Notes: generated by a model from the sequence alone, not told the origin. A stretch of DNA of 64,000 nucleotides from Arthrobacter sp. 135MFCol5.1 (GCF_000374865.1 NZ_KB895452.1:434001-498000); one strand, 5' to 3'. Shown: positions 9,591-22,572, numbered from the stretch's first letter. Numbers and translations: made by a program.

Positions 9591-11446
9591 GTTCCGGTCG
9601 GTTCCTCGACGGTCAACTGGGATTCGAACATCCTGAAGTACCTGCCGCGGAGGGCCACCAGTTCTTTGTGCGTGCCCTGCTCGACGATCCTGCCGTCTTC
9701 CAGCATGTAGACGACGTCGGCCTTTTCGATGGTGGCCAGCCGGTGGCTGATGGCAATGATGGTGCTGTCGCGGTCAGCGAAAAGGCGGGTGAATATCCTG
9801 TGCTCGGCGAGGGCGTCGATGGCGGACGTCGGTTCGTCCATCACCATGAACGAGGCGTCCCGGTAGAAGTTCCTGGCCATGGCCAGGCGCTGCCATTGGC
9901 CGCCGGAGAGGCCGCTGCCTTTACGGCCCCGCGGATCCTCCATCCAGTTGCTGACGTGGTTGTCCAGGCCGTTGGGCAGTTTGTTGATGAACTCCAAAGC
10001 TTCGGCGTCTGCTGCCGCCCGCCGGATGCGGCCGTCATCGCGCCGGCTGTCGACGTCGCCGAAATAGATGTTCTCCGCGGCCGTGGCGAACTCGTACTTC
10101 AGGAACTCCTGGCTAAGGACTGCCAGGTGCCGGTGCCAGGAGGTGACGTCGACGGCGGCGAGGTCCACGCCGTCGAGCAGCACCTGTCCGGAGTCCGGGC
10201 GGTAGAGGCCGGCGAGGATGCGGATCAGCGTCGACTTTCCGGCGCCGTTCTCCCCTACGATGGCGATGTGCTGGCCGCGCCTGATGGTGAAGCTGATTCC
10301 CCGAATCACCTCGATATCGCTGCCCGTGTAGGTGAAGCGGATGTCCTTCAGTTCCACTTCCTGTGGAGCCTCCAACAGGGGCGGTGCATGTTCGGCGTGA
10401 ACGGGCATCCCCATGAAGGTCTCGTAGTCCGTCAGGTTGGCCAGGTCTTCGTCAATGGAACTTAGTGAGGACACCAGGTTGTTCGCGGTGGACAAGGCGC
10501 GGCTGACGATCTGCTGGACGTACAGGAATTGGCCTACGGGCTGGGCCCGGGTGATGACTTGGCCCACCACCCAGATCAGCGAGACCACCTCGGCGCCGTA
10601 CTGCAGGGCGTCCGCAGCCAGCTGCCTGGGGATGTAGCGCCGCTGGTAATCAAGACGGCGCCGTTCGTCCGCGTCGCGGAGGCGGGAGCGGAGGTCCATG
10701 AGGAAGCGGACGATCCCGTAGAGCCGCATCTCTGCGATGTGCTGCGGGCGGAGCAGGTTGGTTTCGATCATTCGGCGCTGGCGGCGTGAGTCTATCTGGG
10801 TGTTCCAGTGCGCAATCTGCTCCCGGGAGAGCTTGAACTGCAGGTACACGCTGGGAACGATGGCCACCAGCACGATGACGGCGATCCACCAGCTCACCAG
10901 CAGCAGGGCACCGATGGCCAGGATGACCGAGACCAGCTGAGTGAAAATGGCGGCGATCCGGTCCAGGACGCGGGCGTACGAGTCCGAGAACCGCTTGGCG
11001 CGGTCGTAGAGGTCCACCGTCTCCTTGTCGTCGTAGCGCCAGAATTCCAGCGCAAGGAATCGTTCGTACATTTGGTCGCCCACGATGGCGCCAACCTTGA
11101 AGCTCATCAACTGCTGGATGTAGCGGTCGACGCTGCTGAAGGCGCCCCAAAAGAGGCCCAGCGCCGCGGTGACCACGACGTAGACGATCGCAAGGCGTCC
11201 GGCTCCGGCGTCGCCCGCATATGCAGCAGCAAGCGCCGTGGTCGTCCGTGACGCAAAGTAGGTGGTGACCAGGGGAAGGACGGCCGAAATCAGCGAGCCG
11301 AGCACCTTCATGATCACCGCGCCCGGGGACGCCCGGAAACTGACCCTGAGGACCTGGGCTACGGCGCGCGCGTACGGCCTGATGGCAAGCCGTTTTTGCG
11401 GATCGCGTTTTGGGGTGAGTTCCGCCGGATGGCGCGGTTGGGACAT
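9587..11446 (-). CDS. ABC transporter, fused permease and ATPase
   Basis: The 619-residue half-transporter has an N-terminal membrane domain with about six helices in residues 30-320 and a C-terminal nucleotide-binding domain. The ATPase motifs are Walker A GENGAGKST, signature LSGGQWQRLA, Walker B FMVMDEPTSA and the H-loop ISHRLATIEKAD. It would export a lipid, peptide or drug as a dimer; the substrate cannot be told from the sequence. The ATG at 11446 lies 6 nt behind TAGGCT. It is transcribed toward the three unknown genes. Confidence 0.93.
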   Translation of the reverse strand: MSQPRHPAELTPKRDPQKRLAIRPYARAVAQVLRVSFRASPGAVIMKVLGSLISAVLPLVTTYFASRTTTALAAAYAGDAGAGRLAIVYVVVTAALGLFWGAFSSVDRYIQQLMSFKVGAIVGDQMYERFLALEFWRYDDKETVDLYDRAKRFSDSYARVLDRIAAIFTQLVSVILAIGALLLVSWWIAVIVLVAIVPSVYLQFKLSREQIAHWNTQIDSRRQRRMIETNLLRPQHIAEMRLYGIVRFLMDLRSRLRDADERRRLDYQRRYIPRQLAADALQYGAEVVSLIWVVGQVITRAQPVGQFLYVQQIVSRALSTANNLVSSLSSIDEDLANLTDYETFMGMPVHAEHAPPLLEAPQEVELKDIRFTYTGSDIEVIRGISFTIRRGQHIAIVGENGAGKSTLIRILAGLYRPDSGQVLLDGVDLAAVDVTSWHRHLAVLSQEFLKYEFATAAENIYFGDVDSRRDDGRIRRAAADAEALEFINKLPNGLDNHVSNWMEDPRGRKGSGLSGGQWQRLAMARNFYRDASFMVMDEPTSAIDALAEHRIFTRLFADRDSTIIAISHRLATIEKADVVYMLEDGRIVEQGTHKELVALRGRYFRMFESQLTVEEPTGT

Positions 11447-11452
11447 GGAATC

Positions 11453-11458
11453 AGCCTA
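11453..11458 (-). promoter_or_regulatory. -10 box of ABC transporter gene, leaderless start
   Basis: TAGGCT on the minus strand, then GATTCC, then the ATG codon. There is no Shine-Dalgarno sequence in the gap. Confidence 0.55.
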
Positions 11459-11519
11459 GTGCTGGCACCGGTTGAAACGGTCAACACCGGACGATCTGCT
11501 GAACGACGTCAGACACGAC

Positions 11520-13151
11520 CTAGACCGACAGCACGAACGGTTTTGCGAAGTATCCGGCCCGGACGGGGTCCTCTTCCGGGAGGTCGTTGAGGTCTATGAG
11601 GTTGGCGTCGTCCGGTTCCCATGGCGGGAGGCCTTCAATGCCTGCCTGTTCGCCGTGGAATTGGATGGGTATTGCATGTGCTCTGGCCGGCAGGGTTCCT
11701 GGTGGCCAGTGGGTTGGTTGGGGGTCGTGTTGTTCGGGTTTGTAGTGTCGGCCGGTGGGTGAGGTCCAGCCGGGTGGTTCATTTTTGGTGGCTGGGTCGG
11801 GGGTCCAGGGGCTGTGGTGTTTGAGGCGGTGGTGTCGGGGGCAGAGTTGGGCCAGGTTCCGGGCACCGGTGGTGCCGCCGTGGTGCCAGGGGTTGAGGTG
11901 GTCGGTGTCGTTGTCGGGGGTGTGGTTGGTGCAGCCGGGGAAGGTGCATGTGCCGTCCCGCAGCCGGAGCCATTGTTTGATGGTCGCCGGGAGCCGGTAG
12001 CGGGTACGGCCGATGTCCAGGGGTGCCCCGTCGCGGGGGTCGACCAGGACCCGGTAGAACGATTCCGCGCCGCCGGCGACGAGCTTCCGCGCCATGGATG
12101 CCGGGACCGGCCCGAACCCGTCCAGCACGGCCGGCTCATCGGTGAGGCCCAGCAGCGAGAACACCGGGACCGTGACCAGGACATCCGCCCGCGGCGTGGG
12201 GATCTTGCCGATGTCAGTGGAAGCACATCCCGGACTTGCGTCATTACCGGAACCCGCAGCCGCGGCGGCGGGTTCGGTGTCGGCGGCCGCGGCGGTGTGC
12301 TTGGTGGTGGGCTGCAGCCCGGCGCCGAGGAGCAGTGACGCGGCGACGTCGGCGCGGAGCTGGGTGAGGGTGCGGGGCTCGTCGGGGGTTTGGAGGCCGC
12401 GGGCGGTGGCGGTGCTGCGGTTCCAGATCGCGCATGCGGTGTCCCCGGGCAGGTAGAGCGAGAGCCAGGCCATCCCGTCGCGGTCCGGGGCGTAATCCAT
12501 CCGCCGGTCCGCCACCCCCTTGGCATGGCGTTTCTCCAGGGTTTCGGGGTGGTGGCGTTCCCGCCAGGCCCGGACCTTCGCCCGGAACCGGGACGGGACA
12601 AGGTCACCGGGGGCCGCGCCGCGGGCGGGGTTGGGTGCGTCGGGGTCGAAGAAATGCGCCACCAACCCGGCCGCCCCTTCAGGGGTCAGGCCTTCGGTTT
12701 CGTCGGCCACGATCCGGGCGTGCTGCCACGACACCGCACCCGTGGACAGGGCCTCGACCACAGGCGGCAGCGAGCAGACCCGGCGGGACTGCTCCACCAG
12801 TGCCCCGGCGGCGGCGGAGCTGATGGTCAGGATCCCGGCGATCTCCTCCACCACCGACATCTCCGCGAACGTGCGCTCATCCACCGGGGCGTCCGGCGGA
12901 AGCAAAGCACGCTGGAACCCAATGGCATCCGCCACGTCCCGCGCCTTCACCGCCGCCAGCTGCGCCTCCAACCGGGCCACCACCTCCAGCCGCCCCAGAC
13001 ATAACTCATACCGCCGCTGCAACACATCCACATCAGCGCCAGTGCCGATACCGGCAGCCAGGAAATCATCTTCGCGGGTGAGTAGATCGAGCGCAGCAAC
13101 AGAGGCAGAAACACCCCCCATCACCACCGCCAAATCAGAACCGATTCCCAT
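11520..13151 (-). CDS. DUF222 and HNH endonuclease domain protein
   Basis: The protein has an N-terminal helical DUF222 domain and a C-terminal HNH nuclease domain, the layout of the actinobacterial 13E12-like repeat proteins. The zinc/HNH signature is visible: a CTFPGC pair, DTDHLNPWHHGG, then LCPRHHRLKH. A Thr/Ala/Pro-rich linker separates the domains. I chose the ATG at 13151; a TTG at 13193 would add 14 residues. These genes occur in many copies in actinobacteria and may be mobile, but their role is not established. The gene lies between the ABC transporter gene and guaB. Confidence 0.9.
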   Translation of the reverse strand: MGIGSDLAVVMGGVSASVAALDLLTREDDFLAAGIGTGADVDVLQRRYELCLGRLEVVARLEAQLAAVKARDVADAIGFQRALLPPDAPVDERTFAEMSVVEEIAGILTISSAAAGALVEQSRRVCSLPPVVEALSTGAVSWQHARIVADETEGLTPEGAAGLVAHFFDPDAPNPARGAAPGDLVPSRFRAKVRAWRERHHPETLEKRHAKGVADRRMDYAPDRDGMAWLSLYLPGDTACAIWNRSTATARGLQTPDEPRTLTQLRADVAASLLLGAGLQPTTKHTAAAADTEPAAAAAGSGNDASPGCASTDIGKIPTPRADVLVTVPVFSLLGLTDEPAVLDGFGPVPASMARKLVAGGAESFYRVLVDPRDGAPLDIGRTRYRLPATIKQWLRLRDGTCTFPGCTNHTPDNDTDHLNPWHHGGTTGARNLAQLCPRHHRLKHHSPWTPDPATKNEPPGWTSPTGRHYKPEQHDPQPTHWPPGTLPARAHAIPIQFHGEQAGIEGLPPWEPDDANLIDLNDLPEEDPVRAGYFAKPFVLSV

Positions 13152-13211
13152 GGAAACATCATCCAACCAGGGTCCGACATTCAAAGACGTCAAGGCCTGC
13201 CGCGGAAAACA

Positions 13212-13243
13212 AAAGGAGGCAGGGCCGAAACCCTGCCTCCTTT
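13212..13243 (-). terminator. Rho-independent terminator of guaB
   Basis: A perfect 13-bp inverted repeat (arms 13212-13224 and 13231-13243, loop CCGAAA) lies 15 nt after the guaB stop. On the minus strand the right arm runs into TTTTGTTTTCC, giving a U-rich tail. Confidence 0.88.
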
Positions 13244-13258
13244 GTTGACTCCTGTGCC

Positions 13259-14917
<1,659 letters not shown>

Positions 14918-14972
14918 TTAGAACCTCCGGCCCGATCCCCCTATTCCAGGCCCGCAATGTGAGCAACCGCAC

Positions 14973-17045
14973 TCAGCTCCATCCGGTTGCGGCCAGCAGG
15001 CGTTGCTCGAACATGGGGATCATGGTCTCCACATAGGTCCGGGTCAGGTGGTTGTCGTCCTTGTAGACGTAGACGTTCCCGACGACGGCAGGGCAGACGC
15101 CGCGGGCGCAGATGAAGTCGCTCATATCCATCAGGTGAAGGCCCGGTACCTTGCCGCGGTAGTTCTCCAGCGGCGAGGGCTCCACGAGGGACTCGGCCAG
15201 CGACGGGTTGCACTCCGGCGCGTCGGCGCCGTTGCGTTGCGCACACTCGGGCATGTTGAACGTGAACCTGGGGTTGTCCCGGATGCCCACGATCTCGATG
15301 CCCGCCTCGGCGAACGGAGCGACTCCTGCAAGGTAGCCGGGCACCTCCGTTTCGAAGGGCGCGTCCTCATGCGTCAGCGACGCCACTGTGAAAACAGCAT
15401 CCGGGCGATGTTCCAGGACGTAGGCGGAACTGGCCCTGTTGTAGGCGTTGCATTCCGCGTTGCGGGTTTCCGATTCCGCGCCGAACCGGCACGCGGGCAT
15501 GAGTAATGTCACCAGTTCCCAACCGCGTGCAGCGGCCACCGGAGCCAGGGCGGCAAGGTACTGCTGGGCGTGCGAATCCCCCAGCACCACGATGCGTTTG
15601 GTGGCCGGTTCTTCCGGCAGCTCCTGGCGGCACCCCTCCAGGATGGGGTCGTCCGTGGCGTTTGAACCCGTGCAGGGCGAGTCGATTCCGGCCCAGTCGT
15701 TGTCCAGTGCAGTCGGGCCGGGAATGGTCCTTGCCCGGGGAGCCGGCACGTTTTCGTTCTCCGGGGTGAGCGCCAACGCACCCGGCGTCAGCTCCCGGGG
15801 CTGTGCCGCCGTCGCGCTTTCCTCCGCGGTGAGCGATGTCTGCCAGACGGCGACGGGACCGGCCAGCAGCGCACCGCAGGCAACAATGACGACGGCGGTG
15901 CGCCACGCCCGGAGCTTGGGCCAGTGCCAGTCGCGCAACGGTTTTTCAACGAAGCGGGTGGTCAGGAAGGCAAGTACGACGGCGGCTGCAACGATCCCGA
16001 GACCCTGCTTGAGGTTGGGCGCCTCCACCCCCGTGGCCGCCAGGGCCAGCACCAGCAGGGGCCAGTGCCAGAGGTAAAGGGCGTAGGAGTTGTCGCCCAA
16101 GGCGACCGCCGGGCGGCTGCTCAGGAGCCTGTCCACGCCGAAGCGGCTGCCGGACTGCCCGGCGACGATGATGGCGGCGGCGGCCAGTGTGGGCCAGAGG
16201 GCCACAAAGCCGGGAAAGGACCTGTCGACCGTGAGGAGCAATCCGCACGAGACCATGCCGGCGAGCCCTGCCCAGCCCAGGACCACCCTCAGCGCGCGGC
16301 CGGGCCGCAGGTACGGCAACGCCAGCGCCAGCAGCGACCCGAGGGCGAACTCCCAGAGCCTGGCGCCGGTATCGAAGTATGCGTAGGCCTGGTTGGTGGC
16401 CGTCTGGTCAATCGAGTAGGCCAGGGACGCGGCGAACACCACGCCAAAAACCACGGCCAGCAGGCCCCGGTAGGCCATGCGGCGCAACAGGGGGATCCGG
16501 CGGGCGGCGGGCAGGATCGCGGCGGTTGCGGCGAAGATCAGCGGCCACAGGATGAAGACTTGCCCCTGGATGGACAAGGACCAGAAGTGCTGCAGCGGGC
16601 TGGCTCCTGCGTGGTCCTGGGCGTAGTAGTCCACCGCGGCGTCAGCCAGTACCCAGTTTTGGCTGTACAACAGCGAGGCCCAGGCTTGGTCCAGGATCTG
16701 CGGCCAGCGGCTTTGGGGCAGGATCAGCCATGTGCCGGCCAGCACCCCGAGGATCACCACGACGGCGGCCGGCAGGAGGCGCTTGAAGAGGTGCAGCCAA
16801 TGGGCCATCAGCCGGAAGGGCTGGCCGGACTCTGCCTTGCGGACGAAGGAGAGCGTGAGCAGGAAGGCCGAGATCAGCAGGAAGACGTCCACCCCGCCGG
16901 ACACGCGTCCCAACCAGACGTGATAGGCCACGACCATGAGGACCGCCAGTGCACGCAGTCCCTGGACCTCTGGCCGGAAGGTCGGTTTACGGTCGCGGCC
17001 GGGGGCTTGTCCCGCTGGTTGCGGCGCTGTCCGGGTTCCTGTCAT
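14973..17045 (-). CDS. OafA-type acyltransferase with C-terminal SGNH domain
   Basis: The 690-residue protein has an N-terminal acyltransferase-3 membrane domain with about ten helices, beginning FRPEVQGLRALAVLMVVAYH, and a C-terminal periplasmic SGNH-hydrolase-like domain with RIVVLGDSHAQQYLAAL. Such proteins O-acetylate surface polysaccharides or peptidoglycan. I chose the ATG at 17045 (MTGTRTAPQ) because GGAG lies 5 nt upstream; the open frame extends further to 17087 without a ribosome binding site. It diverges from the DUF389 gene. The acceptor is unknown. Confidence 0.93.
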   Translation of the reverse strand: MTGTRTAPQPAGQAPGRDRKPTFRPEVQGLRALAVLMVVAYHVWLGRVSGGVDVFLLISAFLLTLSFVRKAESGQPFRLMAHWLHLFKRLLPAAVVVILGVLAGTWLILPQSRWPQILDQAWASLLYSQNWVLADAAVDYYAQDHAGASPLQHFWSLSIQGQVFILWPLIFAATAAILPAARRIPLLRRMAYRGLLAVVFGVVFAASLAYSIDQTATNQAYAYFDTGARLWEFALGSLLALALPYLRPGRALRVVLGWAGLAGMVSCGLLLTVDRSFPGFVALWPTLAAAAIIVAGQSGSRFGVDRLLSSRPAVALGDNSYALYLWHWPLLVLALAATGVEAPNLKQGLGIVAAAVVLAFLTTRFVEKPLRDWHWPKLRAWRTAVVIVACGALLAGPVAVWQTSLTAEESATAAQPRELTPGALALTPENENVPAPRARTIPGPTALDNDWAGIDSPCTGSNATDDPILEGCRQELPEEPATKRIVVLGDSHAQQYLAALAPVAAARGWELVTLLMPACRFGAESETRNAECNAYNRASSAYVLEHRPDAVFTVASLTHEDAPFETEVPGYLAGVAPFAEAGIEIVGIRDNPRFTFNMPECAQRNGADAPECNPSLAESLVEPSPLENYRGKVPGLHLMDMSDFICARGVCPAVVGNVYVYKDDNHLTRTYVETMIPMFEQRLLAATGWS

Positions 17046-17170
17046 CGACACTCCAAAACCCCTCACGCCGCCGGCCAGCCAAAACATTAAGCCTACGCAC
17101 CGGCGTTTGGAAGGGCCAATCCGGGGTCCGGCGCGAACTAAGCTGGGCCGAGGTGTGGAAGGGAGCCGGC

Positions 17171-18139
17171 GTGATTGTCCAATTGCGGATTTGCGTGCCC
17201 AAAGAATTGTCCGAGGTGACGGTGCAGACTTGCCGGGACCAGGTGGGAACGGCGGGCGTGGCGGTGGTTCCCGGCGCGTCCGTGGTGCCGGCGGGCGACG
17301 TCATCGAGGTCCAGGTCGCCAGGGAATCCGTGGAGGAACTCCTGGAGAAGCTCCAGGTCCTGAAGATCCGCGACGTGGGATCCGTTGCCATGACGACGCC
17401 GGAATTCGTGCTCTCCAGCAGTGCTGACCGGGCGGAGCATGCCGCGCCCGGGGACGGCGCGGACGCGGTGATCTGGGACGACGTCACGCGCCAAACCGGT
17501 GAGGACTCCAGGCTGACCTGGAACTTCCTGGCCTTCCTGGTGCTGGCAACCCAGCTCGCCGGAATCGGCATCGTGACCGATTCGCCGATCGCAATTGTGG
17601 GTGCCATGGCGGTGGGACCGGAGTTTGGGCCGCTGGCCGCACTCGCCGTTTCGCTGGCCACCCGGCAGTGGAAGCTTGGCCGCCGCGCCGCCATTGCCTT
17701 GGGGGTCGGGTTCCCCGTGGCCATGCTGCTGGCGGCATTGACTGCATGGCTGTCCATCCCGCTCGGCCTCTTCCCGCGCAATGCCCTGGATACGGGTTCG
17801 GCCGTCGAATTCATCTACCATCCGGGCCCTTATTCACTGATCGTTGCCGTGCTGGCGGGTATCGCGGGCATGCTGTCGATTATCGGCAGGCGCTCGGCGG
17901 CACTCATCGGCGTATTCATCTCGGTGACCACGGTCCCGGCCGCAGGGTACGTTGCAGTTGCCTTGGTGCTGGGTGAATACCCGAAGGCGGCCGGCTCGGC
18001 CCTGCAGCTGTTGCTGAACCTCGTCGGCATTGTCGTGGCCGCGGTCGCGGTCCTTCTCTTCTACCGGTTGGTGGCCAGGCGGCGGCCCGCGGCAGCGGCG
18101 CACAGCGTGCGGGGCCAACGGAGCGGCCTGCGCCACTGA
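17171..18139 (+). CDS. DUF389 family membrane protein
   Basis: The 322-residue product begins with a soluble ferredoxin-like region (IVQLRICVPKELSEVTVQ) and continues with a DUF389 membrane domain of about six helices, including SPIAIVGAMAVGPEFGPLAALAVSL, the usual conserved core. The start is the GTG at 17171, with GAAGGGA 6 nt upstream; the longer open frame to 16949 would overlap the divergent acyltransferase gene. The function of DUF389 proteins is not settled. Confidence 0.92.
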   Translation: MIVQLRICVPKELSEVTVQTCRDQVGTAGVAVVPGASVVPAGDVIEVQVARESVEELLEKLQVLKIRDVGSVAMTTPEFVLSSSADRAEHAAPGDGADAVIWDDVTRQTGEDSRLTWNFLAFLVLATQLAGIGIVTDSPIAIVGAMAVGPEFGPLAALAVSLATRQWKLGRRAAIALGVGFPVAMLLAALTAWLSIPLGLFPRNALDTGSAVEFIYHPGPYSLIVAVLAGIAGMLSIIGRRSAALIGVFISVTTVPAAGYVAVALVLGEYPKAAGSALQLLLNLVGIVVAAVAVLLFYRLVARRRPAAAAHSVRGQRSGLRH

Positions 18140-18177
18140 CCGCCCCAGCACCCGCACAACCGACAAGGCACAGTCCG

Positions 18178-19701
18178 CTAAGGACGCAGCAAGGCCCGCA
18201 GGGTCCGGATTGTGTCGGCTTCGGCCGGCGATTTGTCGTCCCGGTAGCGCTTCACCCTGGCGAACCTCAGGGCGATCCCGCCCGGGTAGCGCGGTGACTG
18301 CTGGACGCCGTCGATGGCGATTTCGACGACGGTGACCGGCTCAACCCACACGGTGCCGGCGGTGCGGCGCACCTCGAGCTCCTGGAATTTCTCCGTCTGC
18401 CAGCGGAGCAGCTCATCGGTGAGCCCCTTGAAGGTCTTGCCCACCATGACATAGCCGCCTGGTTCGCCGAAGTCCCCGTCCGGGTCCAGTGCGCCGAGGT
18501 GCAGGTTCGAGAGCAGCCCGCTCCGGCGGCCAGACCCCCATTCACAGGCAAGCACCACCAGGTCGTAGGTGAGCACCGGCTTGACTTTCACCCAGTTGGA
18601 TCCCCGCCGCCCGGCGGCGTAGGCGGACCCGATGGACTTCACCACCACACCCTCGTGACCCGCAGCCAGCGCCTCGCGGGACACCCGTTCAGCAATCTCC
18701 GGGTCCGCCGTAATTTCGCCCGGGATCCGATGCTCCGGGGCAATCCGTTCCAACGCGTCGATGCGCACCGACAACGGTTCGTCCAGCAGGTCCCGCCCGT
18801 CGATGTGCAGAACATCGAAGAACCAGGGGTGCAGAACCGTTTCCCGCACGGCATCCGCGCCGAACCGGGCCATGGTTTCCTGGAACGGCCGCGGGCCGCC
18901 GTCTTCATCGAGGGCCAGGGTCTCGCCGTCGAGGATCACATCCTGCACCGGCAGCCCGCGGACCAGGTCAACCACCTCCGGGAGGCGGTGCGTGACATCG
19001 GCGAGGTTGCGGGTGTAGATGCTGACCTCGGCGCCGGACCGGTGGACCTGGATCCGGGCGCCGTCGAGCTTGTATTCCACCGAGGCTTCTCCCGTGGTTT
19101 CCAGGGCTTCGCCTGGACTGGCCGCCGTGGCGGCAAGCATGGGCTGCACGGGGCGGCCGACGACGAGGCCCACCGCCTCCAGCTCGGCTGCGGTCCCGGT
19201 CATGGCGAGCAGGGCGGTCCCGCCGAGATCCCCGGAGAGCATCGCGGCACGCCGTACGGCGGCAACGGGCCTGTCCGCAGCGCGGGCCACGGCATCGGTC
19301 AGGACGCCGTCGAGGGCGCCGGTGCGCAGCTCACCCAGCAGGACGCCGGAGATGAAACCCTGCTCCCCCGCCGTCGCAGCCCGCATCAGGTTCCCGAGCG
19401 TCGCGGCGCGACCGGCCGCCGAACCTGCCCCCGCGGTGGCGAGCAGCGTGTCCAGGGCCGCGTCGAGGTCGGCCACAGTGAGGCTTGCTTCCAGGGCCGG
19501 TTCGGCCTTCGAAGCCGCGACGCTGCGCCATCCGACACCAACACGGCCCTGCCGGGGCTTCGCCGCCAGCAAGCCCACCGCCGTCGGAATCTCCGCCGGT
19601 TCAAGCCGGCGCAGCAGGTCCGCCAGTGCATCAACCTTCGCCAGGCGGGAGCGGGTGGACGCCACGGCGTCCGAGGTTTTGACGAGCTCGAGGAGCAGCA
19701 T
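18178..19701 (-). CDS. ligB: ATP-dependent DNA ligase, LigB type
   Basis: This 507-residue protein matches the length and layout of mycobacterial LigB: an N-terminal DNA-binding domain, an adenylation domain with motif I EYKLDGAR (nucleophile K211), motif III VILDGETLA, motif IV EGVVVKS and motif V NWVKVKP, and a C-terminal OB-fold. It seals nicks with ATP; such ligases are accessory to the NAD-dependent LigA in actinobacteria. The ATG at 19701 is preceded by CAGGAT-N6. It converges with the DUF389 gene. Confidence 0.96.
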   Translation of the reverse strand: MLLLELVKTSDAVASTRSRLAKVDALADLLRRLEPAEIPTAVGLLAAKPRQGRVGVGWRSVAASKAEPALEASLTVADLDAALDTLLATAGAGSAAGRAATLGNLMRAATAGEQGFISGVLLGELRTGALDGVLTDAVARAADRPVAAVRRAAMLSGDLGGTALLAMTGTAAELEAVGLVVGRPVQPMLAATAASPGEALETTGEASVEYKLDGARIQVHRSGAEVSIYTRNLADVTHRLPEVVDLVRGLPVQDVILDGETLALDEDGGPRPFQETMARFGADAVRETVLHPWFFDVLHIDGRDLLDEPLSVRIDALERIAPEHRIPGEITADPEIAERVSREALAAGHEGVVVKSIGSAYAAGRRGSNWVKVKPVLTYDLVVLACEWGSGRRSGLLSNLHLGALDPDGDFGEPGGYVMVGKTFKGLTDELLRWQTEKFQELEVRRTAGTVWVEPVTVVEIAIDGVQQSPRYPGGIALRFARVKRYRDDKSPAEADTIRTLRALLRP

Positions 19702-19769
19702 GGCACCATCCTGCCACGCGCCGGCTCCCTGCTCTGGACAGCGTCCAAGGCCCCTCCCACACTGGACGC

Positions 19770-20372
19770 ATGGGATTCATCGTGGCAAACCTGTTCATCA
19801 CCCTCGACGGCGTCTACCAGGCTCCCGGCGGCCGGGAGGAAGACACCTACGGAGAGTTCGCCTTCGGCGGTTGGCAGGCACCGGTGTCCGACGACGAGGG
19901 CGGCGCCGCCATTGCCGCAGAGATTGGCCGCATGGATGCCCTGCTTCTCGGCCGGCGGACCTACGACATCTTTTCGGCCTACTGGCCGCACCAGGCAGGG
20001 GACATTGCTGATGCACTCAACCGGGTACCGAAGTTCGTGGTCTCGCGCACGCTGTCCGGGCCAGGCTGGGCAGGCACCACAGTCCTGCCGGATGAACGGG
20101 CTGCAGGACGCCTCCGTGACGAGTTCGGGGAGGTGCACATGTTCGGCAGCGGCGTCCTGATCCGCTCGCTGCTGGCTGCGGATGTCCTGGACCGGCTGCA
20201 CCTCTGGCTCTATCCGGTCACGCTGGGCCAGGGCAAACGCCTGTTCGACGCCGGCACTGTCCCGGCGTCGTACCGCCTCGCCGAGCCGGTACGCAGCTTC
20301 CCGAAAGGGGCTGTCTCGCTGGTGTACGAACGCGCGGGCGGGGTTGAAACGTCCGAGATGGCCGCAACCTGA
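19770..20372 (+). CDS. Dihydrofolate reductase family (RibD C-terminal) protein
   Basis: This 200-residue reductase-like protein has the RibD_C/DHFR fold: FIVANLFITLDGV at the N-terminus, MDALLLGRRTYDIF, and HMFGSGVLIRSLLAADVLDRLHLW toward the C-terminus. It probably uses NADPH on a small substrate; it is not a canonical FolA. The gene stands alone, divergent from ligB and convergent with groL. A CACACT box 6 nt before the ATG is a weak leaderless promoter candidate. Confidence 0.9.
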   Translation: MGFIVANLFITLDGVYQAPGGREEDTYGEFAFGGWQAPVSDDEGGAAIAAEIGRMDALLLGRRTYDIFSAYWPHQAGDIADALNRVPKFVVSRTLSGPGWAGTTVLPDERAAGRLRDEFGEVHMFGSGVLIRSLLAADVLDRLHLWLYPVTLGQGKRLFDAGTVPASYRLAEPVRSFPKGAVSLVYERAGGVETSEMAAT

Positions 20373-20392
20373 TCCGAGCCCCTGGTGCACAA

Positions 20393-20424
20393 AAAACCGG
20401 CCCAGCAGATGCTGGACCGGTTTT
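20393..20424 (-). terminator. Terminator of groL, possibly bidirectional
   Basis: A 15-bp inverted repeat with one mismatch (arms 20393-20407 and 20410-20424) is followed on the minus strand by a run of six T. The plus strand also has TTTT, so it may also stop the convergent reductase gene. Confidence 0.85.
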
Positions 20425-20446
20425 CTGCAGGTGAAGACGGGCAGGA

Positions 20447-22069
<1,623 letters not shown>

Positions 22070-22136
22070 TCAAAGACAGAAACCCCGCACTGCCGGCCAG
22101 CATAAGCGTGGCCGGCGGCACGGGGATCCGAAAGAG

Positions 22137-22430
22137 TTACTTAACGACGATCGCCAGGACGTCGCGGGCGGACAGCACGAGGTACTCGGTGCCGCCGGTC
22201 TTGACTTCGGTTCCGCCGTACTTGGAGTAGATGACGACGTCGCCAACGGCTACGTCGACAGGAACGCGGTTGCCGTCTTCGAAGCGGCCGGGGCCTACTG
22301 CAACAACTTCGCCTTCCTGCGGCTTCTCCTGTGCGGAGTCCGGGATGACCAGGCCGGAAGCCGTGGTCTGCTCGGCTTCGAGCGGGCGGACAACAATACG
22401 ATCCTCAAGAGGCTTAATAGAGACCGACAC
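22137..22430 (-). CDS. groS: Co-chaperonin GroES
   Basis: The 97-residue GroES caps GroEL and contains the mobile loop region ([19 protein letters not shown]) and the [15 protein letters not shown] barrel strand. The start is the GTG at 22430 behind GGAGAGG. It is the first gene of the groES-groEL operon, with two CIRCE operators and a sigma-70-like promoter upstream. Confidence 0.98.
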   Translation of the reverse strand: MSVSIKPLEDRIVVRPLEAEQTTASGLVIPDSAQEKPQEGEVVAVGPGRFEDGNRVPVDVAVGDVVIYSKYGGTEVKTGGTEYLVLSARDVLAIVVK

Positions 22431-22540
22431 TCGGACCTCTCCTTTTCGTCAGCAAATTCGTGGACTGGAAAGCTTTCCGCCGTGGCTGGCAAACCGTCGT
22501 CGCGGTGCCGGCAGCAGCCTGGCTGGCAGCTCTTCATGTG

Positions 22541-22567
22541 TTAGCACCCTCCGGGGGAGAGTGCTAA
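22541..22567. promoter_or_regulatory. CIRCE operator, proximal copy
   Basis: TTAGCACCC-N9-GAGTGCTAA matches the HrcA-binding CIRCE consensus TTAGCACTC-N9-GAGTGCTAA with one mismatch. It lies downstream of the -10 box and upstream of groS, in the untranslated leader. Confidence 0.93.
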
Positions 22568-22572
22568 TTGAA

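Noticed and set aside
16949..17170. N-terminal extension of the DUF389 gene
   Set aside because: It overlaps the divergent acyltransferase start region and has no ribosome binding site; the GTG at 17171 has one.
18499..20160. 553-codon plus-strand open frame
   Set aside because: It is antisense to ligB and overlaps the reductase gene in another frame; it has Arg/Gly-rich composition and no motif.
22085..22124. Transcription terminator between groS and groL
   Set aside because: The inverted repeat is imperfect, has no U-tract, and a full stop here would uncouple groES from groEL; it may only slow or process the mRNA.
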